A DNA stretch of 64,000 nt, taken from the NCBI RefSeq assembly GCF_019800885.1, contig NZ_JAHVKE010000004.1:124001-188000 (forward strand). Direction: 5' to 3'. Under the pieces are notes generated by a model, which saw nothing but the letters and a program-made list of their open reading frames with translations, had not been told where the DNA came from and searched no databases. Position 1 is the stretch's first letter, and every line of letters starts with the position of its first letter. Shown piece after piece: positions 9,247 through 16,792 of the stretch. The position numbers and the translations under genes were made by a program. The stretch comes from Maritalea mobilis (GTDB taxonomy: Bacteria > Pseudomonadota > Alphaproteobacteria > Rhodobacterales > Rhodobacteraceae).

Positions 9247-10665
9247 TCACTCCGCAGCCTCCGGTTTCGGGGTCATCGCCGGATAGTCATACATCGTCGC
9301 ATAGTCGAAATCGGGATTGTCCCAGGCGATCATCTTGCCGGGGTTGAGCAACCCCTTCGGATCCGCCTCGCGCTTGAAGTTCAACTGCCGCGCGTCGGTC
9401 GATTGCCGCCCGCCTTCTTCCAGCGTGTAGCGATGCGGGTTGAAGATCATGCAGCCCATCTCTTCGTGGATGCGAATGATCTCTTCCAGCCGCTCCGGCG
9501 TGGAAAACGCAACGATGGGCAGGCCCGCGAACATCACCTTGCCGTTCTCGCGCATCACTTCGAGGTGCTGGAGAACCTCGGCCCCGAACTCGGCGCGCAC
9601 CTTTTCCACCAGCTCCATGTGGTCGGGATAGCGGTAGCGCACCTGCAAATAGGTGATCGACGGATCGACCTTCAGGGCGCGCAGCGTGGTGTGGTTCCAC
9701 GTATATTCCGCCAGCGCGCCGGGCGTCTTGGGCCAGTCATTGTCGGTGGAGTCGTAGATGATCGCGCCCGGCACCCCTTCGGCCTTCATGAAGGTCTTGA
9801 GCCCTTCCACCGAATGCGGCGCGACCAGCAGGATCACGAGATTGGTGCCCTCCTCGACATGCGGCGCGATGCGCTGGAAATAGCTTTTACCGATGGGGGC
9901 CTCGATCACGGTGGCCAGCTTGATCAGGATGCCGTCCTGGTTGGCCACGCCCTCGGCGAATTTCGCGGCGTCAGGGAAGTCGTCGAAGGCCACCAGCAGT
10001 TCCGTCCAGTCATAGGCCGGGGCCAGCGGCATCTCGATTTCCGTGATGATGCCGTTGGTGCCGAAGGCGTGGCTCACACGCGGGAGTTCGTCGCCCGTCA
10101 GTTCGACCACGCGCGGCTCTTCCTCCATCGTGACCACGCGCAGGCGGATGATGTTGCCGAAATCGCGGAGCGCCCCCCAGGTGCAGGAGCCGATGCCGCC
10201 CGATCCGCCCGCGACGAAGCCGCCGATCGTCGCCGTCGCGAAGGTCGACGGCATCATGCGCAATTCCTGACCCGAATGGGCACGGGTCTGCGCGTCGAGC
10301 TCTTTCACCACGATACCGGGTTCTGTCACCACGCGCCCCGGCGCGATCTCTTTCACGCTGGCCATGTTCTTCATGTGCATGACGCAGCCGCCGCGCATGG
10401 GCATGGCCTGTCCGTAATTGCCGGTGCCCGCGCCGCGCGTCGTCACAGGTACGTCATGGGCGTAGCAGACGCGCAGGATCTCGATCACCTCCTCCTCGGA
10501 TTTCGGGTTCACCACGAAATCCGCCTCGAGGTGGTCCATCTTTTCCTTCAGCACCGGCGAGTACCAGAAGAAGTCCCGGCTTTTCGACCGGATGGTCGCG
10601 GGGTTCTCGTCCTGCTCGATATGGGACAGGGCGGCCTTGGCTGCGGCGATGTTCGGCGTGCTCAT
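9247..10665 (-). CDS. FAD-binding oxidoreductase, GlcD-like
   Basis: A 472-residue flavoprotein of the FAD_binding_4 / GlcD group, which oxidises 2-hydroxy acids and related substrates. The FAD pyrophosphate loop appears around residues 75-95 (VTTRGAGTGNYGQAMPM) and a second contact as FVAGGSGGIGSCTWG near 155. The C terminus ends with LNPGKMI, as in this family. It overlaps the amidohydrolase gene by 4 bp (ATGA) and is the last gene of the ABC-transporter operon, just before a strong terminator. The natural substrate cannot be read; the setting suggests an intermediate in breakdown of an N-heterocycle. Confidence 0.85.
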   Translation of the reverse strand: MSTPNIAAAKAALSHIEQDENPATIRSKSRDFFWYSPVLKEKMDHLEADFVVNPKSEEEVIEILRVCYAHDVPVTTRGAGTGNYGQAMPMRGGCVMHMKNMASVKEIAPGRVVTEPGIVVKELDAQTRAHSGQELRMMPSTFATATIGGFVAGGSGGIGSCTWGALRDFGNIIRLRVVTMEEEPRVVELTGDELPRVSHAFGTNGIITEIEMPLAPAYDWTELLVAFDDFPDAAKFAEGVANQDGILIKLATVIEAPIGKSYFQRIAPHVEEGTNLVILLVAPHSVEGLKTFMKAEGVPGAIIYDSTDNDWPKTPGALAEYTWNHTTLRALKVDPSITYLQVRYRYPDHMELVEKVRAEFGAEVLQHLEVMRENGKVMFAGLPIVAFSTPERLEEIIRIHEEMGCMIFNPHRYTLEEGGRQSTDARQLNFKREADPKGLLNPGKMIAWDNPDFDYATMYDYPAMTPKPEAAE

Positions 10666-11939
10666 GCGGACTCCATCAAATCATCCAACTCGGAATAGTC
10701 GGGAAGCGTGCGGTCGATCTGGCGCCCCTCGCGCAGGACGATGCGGTCGGCCTGCGGGCGGGCGAAAAGCTCGGTCCAGCTGCGGGCGCGGCAGATCACC
10801 AGGTCGGCGGGGGCGCCCACCTCCAGCGATGGTGCGTCGAAGCCGCAGGTGGCCGCCGGGTCGGTCAGGAAGCTGGTGACCCAATCGGCGCGGGAATGGT
10901 CGAGATGGCCGATACGGGTCGCCTCGCGCATCACCTCGATCATGTCCATGTCGCCATAGGCGTAGAAGGGATCACGCGTGTTGTCGCTGGAGAAACTGAC
11001 CCGAATGCCGCGCGCCCGCATCTCGTGAACGAGGGTAATCCCCCGGCGGCGCGGCGTGCGGACCGTGCCCTCGGGCGTGCGGTCCTGCAGATACAGGTTG
11101 CACATCGGCAGGCTGACCACGTCGATCCCGGCCTTGGCGACCAGGTCCAGCGTATCCATGGCGCGGGCCTCGTTCTGCACGCTCAGCGAACAGCAATGGC
11201 CGACGACGACCCCGCCCTGGAACCCCGTTTCGATCACCACCTCGGCGATGGTGCGCAGGGTCTCGACGCTGGCATCCATCGTCTCGTCGACGTGGAAATC
11301 GGTCGGCACGCCGTGTTTTTCGGCCAGCGAGAAGAAATCGCGCAGCACGTCTGCCAAGTCATCCGACGGGTTGGTGACAAGGCCGAGGACACCGCCACGC
11401 GTCTTGCCCACCTCTTCCGCGATCTCGGGCAGGGGGCCGTCCAGCCCGCCCAGACCGGAGTGGATCAGGTTTGCCGCCTGCAACTCGATCCGTCCGGCCC
11501 AGTCCGCCTGCAACTCGCGGAAGATGGGGAAGCTGATGGAATATTGCGGGGGGATCGAGTCGAGATGCGTGCGGATCGCCCGCGTGCCATGCGCATGGGC
11601 GCAGCGCAGCGAAAACTCCATCCGACGGCGCACATCCTCGGCCGACCAGTTGGCGGCGCGGTCCGCGCCCACGGTTTCCAGCGCGCCCATGAAGGACCCG
11701 TCCGGGTTCGGCGCGCGCCCCCAGATATGGCCCTTGTCCAGATGGGTGTGCATGTCGACGAAGGCCGGGAACACCATCGCGCCCTTCATGTCCACGGCGA
11801 TCGCGCCGGGCGCGGCGATCATCCCGTTCTTCACGCCCAGATCGGTGCGCACGAGATCGCCCTCCTGCCCGATCAGGCAGGCAGGGACCGTGACATTGGC
11901 CAGCGTGAAATCGCCCTTGGGAAGTGCCGTGAAATCCAC
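10662..11939 (-). CDS. Cytosine-deaminase-like metal-dependent amidohydrolase
   Basis: A 425-residue amidohydrolase. Metal ligands are visible in DMHTHLDKGH, in FHVDETMDAS (CodA-type HxDE block), in VVGHCCSL and in SSDNTRDPFYAYGDMDM, the position of the catalytic aspartate. The overall order matches CodA, but the last block lacks the DPWY of true CodA, so the substrate may be a related ring compound. The start is GTG 11939, directly after the permease stop. Sitting between an ABC importer and a flavin oxidase, it probably opens or deaminates the imported compound. Confidence 0.8.
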   Translation of the reverse strand: MDFTALPKGDFTLANVTVPACLIGQEGDLVRTDLGVKNGMIAAPGAIAVDMKGAMVFPAFVDMHTHLDKGHIWGRAPNPDGSFMGALETVGADRAANWSAEDVRRRMEFSLRCAHAHGTRAIRTHLDSIPPQYSISFPIFRELQADWAGRIELQAANLIHSGLGGLDGPLPEIAEEVGKTRGGVLGLVTNPSDDLADVLRDFFSLAEKHGVPTDFHVDETMDASVETLRTIAEVVIETGFQGGVVVGHCCSLSVQNEARAMDTLDLVAKAGIDVVSLPMCNLYLQDRTPEGTVRTPRRRGITLVHEMRARGIRVSFSSDNTRDPFYAYGDMDMIEVMREATRIGHLDHSRADWVTSFLTDPAATCGFDAPSLEVGAPADLVICRARSWTELFARPQADRIVLREGRQIDRTLPDYSELDDLMESA

Positions 11940-12812
11940 CTAATGCTCCCGTGTCAGCGCGCTTTCGTGCCATTTCCTGAGCAGCAGATGCGACAGGATC
12001 GACAGCGCGGCAAAGATGAAGACGCCCATCGCGGCCACCATGGCCAGCGCCGCGAACATACGCGCGATATTGAGACGGTAGCCCGCCTCCTGGATGCGGA
12101 AAGCAAGGCCCGATCCGATCCCGCCGGTGCCGGCGACCAGTTCGGCCACCACCGCCCCGATCAGAGACAGGCCGCCGGCGATCTTCAGACCGCCGAGGAA
12201 ATAGGGCAGGGCCGAGGGCAGTTGCAGGTAGCGCAGCTTTTGCCAGCGCGTGGCGCCGTAGATTCGGAACAGGTCGCGCAGGTTGTGATCGACGCTGTTC
12301 AGACCCAGCGTGGTCGAGCTCAGCACCGGGAAGAACGCCACGATCCATGCGCAGAGCAGCATTCCCGCCACCTTGCTGTCGACATAGATGAAGATCAGCG
12401 GCGCGATCGAGACAACGGGCGTGACCTGCAGGATCACCGCATATGGGTAGAAGCTGAGTTCCAGCATCTTCGACTGGTTGAACAGGATGGCAAGGCCCGC
12501 CCCCCCGATCACGGCCAGGATCAGCGCCAGCAGCGTGATCCACCCTGTCAGGTAGGCGGCTTCGATCAGCATGCCCCAGTCACCCGTCAGGCTGGCCCAG
12601 ACACGGTCCGGCCCCGGCAGGATGTAATGCGGGATCTCGTTGGCGGTGACGACCCAGCCCCATCCGAAGATGGACAACGCCATGATGATGACCGGCAGGG
12701 TCCATTTCGCGATGCGTTCGATCCGGGCGGCGCGCTGGCGCCGCGCCTCGTCGGCATCCACCGTTTCGGGCGTGGCCGTGGCCCGCGCCGGGCTGTTCTC
12801 GGCAAGGCTCAT
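11940..12812 (-). CDS. ABC transporter permease, SsuC/TauC/ThiX type
   Basis: A 290-residue inner-membrane protein with a short hydrophilic N terminus followed by about six hydrophobic segments. The cytoplasmic EAA-like loop lies around LPSALPYFLGGLKIAGGLSL, which couples to the ATPase. It overlaps the ATPase gene by 4 bp. Together with that ATPase and the NMT1-type binding protein it makes a complete importer of the nitrate/sulfonate/taurine/thiamine-precursor class. Confidence 0.88.
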   Translation of the reverse strand: MSLAENSPARATATPETVDADEARRQRAARIERIAKWTLPVIIMALSIFGWGWVVTANEIPHYILPGPDRVWASLTGDWGMLIEAAYLTGWITLLALILAVIGGAGLAILFNQSKMLELSFYPYAVILQVTPVVSIAPLIFIYVDSKVAGMLLCAWIVAFFPVLSSTTLGLNSVDHNLRDLFRIYGATRWQKLRYLQLPSALPYFLGGLKIAGGLSLIGAVVAELVAGTGGIGSGLAFRIQEAGYRLNIARMFAALAMVAAMGVFIFAALSILSHLLLRKWHESALTREH

Positions 12813-13603
12813 GCGGGTTCTCCCATCGCTTCCTTCAACGCGGCCGAGGCTTCGCGGGCATGGGCCGCGTATTCCGGCGATGTGCGGAAATCCTCGCCGC
12901 GCGGGTAGGGGGTGTCGACCTTCAACTCGGCCATGACCCGCCCCGGGCGCGCGGCCATCACGACGATCCGGTCCGACAGGAAGACGGACTCGAAGACCGA
13001 GTGCGTGACGAAGATGACGGTGCAGCCGATCTTGGCCTTCAACTCCAGCAGGTCGTTGTTCAGCTTGTGGCGCGTGATCTCGTCCAGCGCGGCAAAGGGT
13101 TCGTCCATCAGGATCAGGCGCGGGTTCGTCACGATGGCCCGCGCGATCGAGACGCGCATCTTCATCCCGCCCGACAATTCGCGCGGATAGGAATTGAGGA
13201 ATTTCTCAAGGCCGACGAGGCGCAGCACCTCCAGCACGTCGTCCTTCACCTCGGCATAGCTTTTCCCGGCAAGGCGGAAGGGCAGCCAGACATTCTGCGC
13301 TACGGTCGCCCATGGCATGAGCGTAGGTTCCTGGAACACCACGCCAAGATCCCCGCGCCCGTGATCGCCTTCCCACTCCACCTTGCCGCGCGTGGGGTGC
13401 ATCAGGTCCGAGATGATGCGCAGGGCCGTCGACTTGCCGCAGCCCGAGGGACCAAGCAGCGAGATGAAATCGCCCTGGTTCACCGTCAGGTTCATGTCCT
13501 TCAGCGCAACAACATCGCCGCTGAACACCTTGTCCACATGGCTCAAGCGCAGCAGCGGCGGACGCTGCCCCAGCGGCAGTGTGTCGGAATGTCGGACGGC
13601 CAT
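12809..13603 (-). CDS. ABC transporter ATPase, SsuB/TauB type
   Basis: A 264-residue ATPase with Walker A (GPSGCGKST), signature LSGGMKMRVSIARA, Walker B (LILMDEPFAALDE) and the switch histidine in FVTHSV. The start is ATG 13603, with AGGAAA about six bases before it, rather than an in-frame codon 36 bases upstream. It energises import together with the adjacent permease. The signature has MKMR in place of the usual QQQR, a variation common in this subfamily. Confidence 0.9.
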   Translation of the reverse strand: MAVRHSDTLPLGQRPPLLRLSHVDKVFSGDVVALKDMNLTVNQGDFISLLGPSGCGKSTALRIISDLMHPTRGKVEWEGDHGRGDLGVVFQEPTLMPWATVAQNVWLPFRLAGKSYAEVKDDVLEVLRLVGLEKFLNSYPRELSGGMKMRVSIARAIVTNPRLILMDEPFAALDEITRHKLNNDLLELKAKIGCTVIFVTHSVFESVFLSDRIVVMAARPGRVMAELKVDTPYPRGEDFRTSPEYAAHAREASAALKEAMGEPA

Positions 13604-13665
13604 CGCGGTTTCCTGTGCAAGAAGTGACCCGGACCGCAAAACGGTCCGGGCGCTGGTTTTTCAGA

Positions 13666-14661
13666 TCACTGCGGGCGCAGGTCGAGGCCGAGGCCCTGGT
13701 TCACGAATTGCGTGGTGTAGGAGGCCTGCCAATCGACGCCTTCGTCCAGCACGCCGGCTTCGACCATGTCCTCGTAGAAGCCGCCGATCACCTCGTCCGT
13801 CATGGCGCCGATGCCCAGTTCGAGCGTGTCGCCCGAGTCGACGATGCCGTTCTCGATCATCGCGGCGATGGCGTAGTCGATCTTGTCCTGCGTCATGTCG
13901 GGGTTGTCGGCCAGGATCAGTTCGTTGGCCGCGGCATTGTCACCGTAAAGGTAGTTGTACCAACCCAGGATCGAGCCGTTGACGAAGCATTCCACGACCT
14001 CGGGGCTTTCGTCGATCGTCTGTTGCATCGTCTCGATCGTGGTGGCGTAGCTGGCATAGCCCGCGTCGGCGATCAGGAAAATCTCGGGCGTGAATCCGCC
14101 CTCGCGTTCCACCAGATACGGCTCAGAAGACAGGTAGCCCTGCATGCCCACGGTGTCATCGGCAAGGAAGGGGGCCGGGTTGAAGGTGTAGGGCACGCGC
14201 TGCTCGGCGGTGAAGCCGTAAGCCGCGATCATCCATTGGTAGTAGCTGGCAAACCCGTTATCCCCGATCAGCAGGGTCAGGTCACGCAGGTCTTCGAAGC
14301 TTTCGGCCGCGCCGGGGTGCGCGATGATGACCTGCGGGTGTTTCTGGAAAATGGCGGCCACGGCGACGACCGGGATGTCTTCGCTCACGGCGTTGAAGGC
14401 CTGCAGCATGTCGCCGCCCATGTGGAATTGCAGGCGGCCGGCAAGCATCAGCGCGCGGTTGTTTACCTGTGGGCCGCCCGGCACGATCTCGACCTCGAGG
14501 CCGCATTCCGCGTAGGTGCCATCGGCCACGGCCTGGTAGAACCCGCCATGCTCGGCTTGCGCCAGCCAGTTGGTCCCGAAGGTGACCTGGGTCAGGTCCT
14601 GCGCGACGGCGGTGCTTGCCATAAGCCCGGCGGTCAGCGCGAAAAGAGAAGTGCGAAGCAT
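13666..14661 (-). CDS. ABC transporter substrate-binding protein, NMT1/THI5-like
   Basis: A 331-residue periplasmic protein with a Sec signal peptide (MLRTSLFALTAGLMASTAVA, cleavage before QDL). The mature start TQVTFGTNWLAQAEHGGFYQA matches the NMT1/THI5-like family, whose members bind hydroxymethylpyrimidine, riboflavin or sulfonates. ATG 14661 is preferred over a TTG two codons earlier because GGGAG lies at better spacing. It is the first gene of a five-gene operon running down to 9247. Deaminase and flavin-oxidase partners favour a pyrimidine-like ligand, but this is inference. Confidence 0.85.
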   Translation of the reverse strand: MLRTSLFALTAGLMASTAVAQDLTQVTFGTNWLAQAEHGGFYQAVADGTYAECGLEVEIVPGGPQVNNRALMLAGRLQFHMGGDMLQAFNAVSEDIPVVAVAAIFQKHPQVIIAHPGAAESFEDLRDLTLLIGDNGFASYYQWMIAAYGFTAEQRVPYTFNPAPFLADDTVGMQGYLSSEPYLVEREGGFTPEIFLIADAGYASYATTIETMQQTIDESPEVVECFVNGSILGWYNYLYGDNAAANELILADNPDMTQDKIDYAIAAMIENGIVDSGDTLELGIGAMTDEVIGGFYEDMVEAGVLDEGVDWQASYTTQFVNQGLGLDLRPQ

Positions 14662-14916
14662 GATCAAGATCTCCCCGAGGTGGTTATGCGGTCTGGTTGA
14701 ACCGGCCCGAGCCTATGATCGCCGCGCGGGCAGGGAAGCCCGACACACCGGGCGACCCGAAGAAGTTCCGCCGCGCTGCACGTTTTTCCAGCGGCGCCAT
14801 TTGGAATGCCTCTAAATTGTGCATCCTGACGAGGTGTGTCGCAACGAATCTGGAAGATCGGGGTCGGGACGGGAAGGGTCGGACCCGACCAGCCCCTGAA
14901 CGTGAAGACAGGAAAG
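14662..14916. promoter_or_regulatory. Divergent intergenic region between the ABC operon and the RidA-family gene
   Basis: This 255-bp gap must hold both promoters. An AT-richer patch sits at 14810-14825 with AATTGTGC at 14815-14822, a word that recurs inside an inverted repeat upstream of the BMP importer. Short reading frames here have poor coding character and no homologue that I recognise. Confidence 0.4.
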
Positions 14917-15330
14917 ATGACCGAGATGCCCCTGCGCGCCCTGACCCCATCCGCCATCCGTCCCCCCTTTGCCGCTTACGCGCATGGCACGTATGTGCCG
15001 AAGGATGCCGAGTGGGTCTTCACCTCGGGCCAGTTGGGCATCTCGCCCGATGACGTGATCCCCGAAAGCCCCGAGGCGCAGGCCGAGCTTTGCTTCGCGG
15101 CGATCGACGCGATCCTGTCCGAGGCCGGGTTTGCCCGTTCCGACACGGTCCGCATCAATGCCTTCGTCACCGACCGGGCGTTCATGGGCGGATACATGTT
15201 GGTGCGGGATCGCTGGTGCGCCGGCCTGTCCCGCTTGCCGGCCTCGACGCTGGTGATCGTCTCGGGCTTCACCCGCCCCGAGTTCAAGGTCGAGGTCGAG
15301 GTCACGGCGGCCCGTGTTCCGACCCGCTGA
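14917..15330 (+). CDS. RidA/YjgF/Rut-type family protein
   Basis: About 137 residues with the chorismate-mutase-like RidA fold pattern: AAYAHGTYV, WVFTSGQLGISPD, QAELCFAAIDAILSEAGF and FKVEVEVTAAR. RidA proteins hydrolyse reactive imines or enamines; RutC relatives act in pyrimidine breakdown. The arginine of the active RidA subgroup, normally after PA near the C terminus, is serine here (PASTLV), so imine deaminase activity is doubtful. The start is ATG 14917 or ATG 14926; AGGA at 14910-14913 is compatible with either. It is transcribed divergently from the ABC/amidohydrolase operon. Confidence 0.85.
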   Translation: MTEMPLRALTPSAIRPPFAAYAHGTYVPKDAEWVFTSGQLGISPDDVIPESPEAQAELCFAAIDAILSEAGFARSDTVRINAFVTDRAFMGGYMLVRDRWCAGLSRLPASTLVIVSGFTRPEFKVEVEVTAARVPTR

Positions 15331-15347
15331 GACGTGCGATTTTGCTG

Positions 15348-15376
15348 TTGACGGGCGGAAGAGGTTGGCATACCTC
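15348..15376 (+). promoter_or_regulatory. Sigma-70-type promoter for tRNA-Met
   Basis: TTGACG (15348-15353), a 17-bp spacer and TACCTC (15371-15376) put the predicted transcription start a few bases before the tRNA at 15390. Only the fit to the consensus supports it. Confidence 0.55.
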
Positions 15377-15389
15377 CCTCCCCGGCTTC

Positions 15390-15466
15390 GGCGGAGTAGC
15401 TCAGTTGGTTAGAGCAGCGGAATCATAATCCGCGTGTCGGGGGTTCAAGTCCCTCCTCCGCTACCA
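15390..15466 (+). tRNA. tRNA-Met (CAT), elongator type
   Basis: A 77-nt gene with an encoded CCA end. The acceptor arms GGCGGAG / CTCCGCT pair with one G-U, the anticodon stem GCGGA / TCCGC encloses the loop ATCATAA with anticodon CAT, and the T arm has GGTTCAAGT. The overall sequence matches alphaproteobacterial elongator tRNA-Met rather than initiator tRNA (paired first base, no three-GC anticodon stem). Confidence 0.95.
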
Positions 15467-15523
15467 AACCTTCCCACAGTTTAATGCAATCGCAGCCGGG
15501 GCAATGGCCGGCTCGACCTCGGA

Positions 15524-16537
15524 TCAGTCCGGAACAGGGCCCGAGAAGGCCCAGTAGAAATACACGTCGAGGTCGCGGTCCGGCATGAAGTCTTCCGCCT
15601 GGAACTCCGCGCGCGATTGGGACACGTATTCGACCCCGGGCAGGCAGAGCGACACCATGTCGGCCGGGTCGCTGCCCTCGACCACGAGGGAAAACTGGCC
15701 GATCGGTCCAACCCAATTGCGCCCTGTCATCAGGATGTAACCGACTTCGGCGCTGAAATAGGTGATCTCGGCCTCGATATCGGCGATGCCCTCGGCCAGG
15801 CGGGCGTCGCGGGCGGCCATGGCCTCTTCCCAGCAGTAACGCTCGGCGATCTCTCGCTGCCAGTCGCCGGCGGTTTCCCCGTCATATCCGGGCCCCAGGG
15901 GCGGCCCGAGACTCACCCCGGCGATGGGCGTGTAGCTGTGTTCGATCACCACGTCGCGCCCGACGGGAAAGGTCTGCTCGCGCAGGAAGGTGGCGCGCAC
16001 CTCCCATTGCGGATCGAGGCCCTCCCACCCGACCAGACCCGAGTCTTGCAGTCGGGCGGTTTCCTCGGGCGACAGCGCCTCCAGCGCCTCGATCGTCGCC
16101 GACCACATCGGCACGGGTGAGATCCCGAGCTCCTCCAGCAGCGCGACATGGTTCACCCCGTCGACCAGCGCCTCGATATGAGGGGTCAGTTCTATCTCTT
16201 CCCCGTCGATCCGGGTCGAGAAGCCGACGAAATTCGCCTGTTCCGGGAAGGGGATCTGCGGGTTGAACTCATCGCTGAAATCCGCAAGCGGCGGCAGGGG
16301 GAACCCCACGGTCAGGGTCACAGGCGCCTCCGTCAGGTTGCGCATGACATAGCGCACGCGCACCTCGTCGGGACTGATGTAAAGGTCTTCCGACACCATC
16401 GCGACGCTGTCGGTTGCGGTGAACTCCAACCCACCCACGCCAAGCCCGACAGAGCTGTCATTCGCGGCCACGGGCCCAAGGGCCAGAAGGGTCAGGGCGA
16501 GGGCGGAAACGGGGGCGGCAATTGCTCGGTGCATCAT
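15524..16537 (-). CDS. Exported DUF4424-family protein
   Basis: A 337-residue protein with a signal peptide (hydrophobic core SALALTLLALGPVAA, cleavage near residue 25). The mature part, from GLGVGGLEF to the C terminus, resembles the DUF4424 family, whose function is not known. It contains paired acidic and aromatic motifs such as DLDVYFYWAF at the end and no lipobox or membrane anchor, so it is probably periplasmic. ATG 16537 is followed by a second ATG; either could be used. It is divergent from codA, with a palindrome in between. Confidence 0.78.
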   Translation of the reverse strand: MMHRAIAAPVSALALTLLALGPVAANDSSVGLGVGGLEFTATDSVAMVSEDLYISPDEVRVRYVMRNLTEAPVTLTVGFPLPPLADFSDEFNPQIPFPEQANFVGFSTRIDGEEIELTPHIEALVDGVNHVALLEELGISPVPMWSATIEALEALSPEETARLQDSGLVGWEGLDPQWEVRATFLREQTFPVGRDVVIEHSYTPIAGVSLGPPLGPGYDGETAGDWQREIAERYCWEEAMAARDARLAEGIADIEAEITYFSAEVGYILMTGRNWVGPIGQFSLVVEGSDPADMVSLCLPGVEYVSQSRAEFQAEDFMPDRDLDVYFYWAFSGPVPD

Positions 16538-16604
16538 GGCCTTTTGGTCCAAAAGACTCGGCGCATGGAAAGGGTCGCTCCAATCGGGGTTTCGATCAAG
16601 CACG

Positions 16605-16628
16605 ATGGCTGCGGCATGCCGTAGCCAT
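16605..16628. promoter_or_regulatory. 24-bp near-perfect palindrome in the DUF4424-codA divergent gap
   Basis: Outer arms ATGGCT (16605-16610) and AGCCAT (16623-16628) flank a self-complementary core CGGCATGCCG (16612-16621); only one base pair is mismatched. Its position, 68 bp before the DUF4424 start and 165 bp before the codA start, suits a dimeric repressor. The regulator is unidentified. Confidence 0.55.
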
Positions 16629-16792
16629 GTCCGGTTTGGGGCCCTTGCAGTCGCAGGGGGACTGCGCGCAGATCCGGCCAGTTGACCCGGCGCTGTGGCA
16701 ATGGTCTTGCTGTCGGCCAGCGGGCGGCGCAGCATGTGGCTGGGGCGACAGGGGCCGGGCATACGGCACGAAAAGCACAGGGTGACGGCAAG

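Noticed and set aside
14664-14957. Possible 97-residue gene upstream of the NMT1-type binding protein
   Set aside because: No good ribosome site, no recognisable motif, and it would cover the divergent promoter region.
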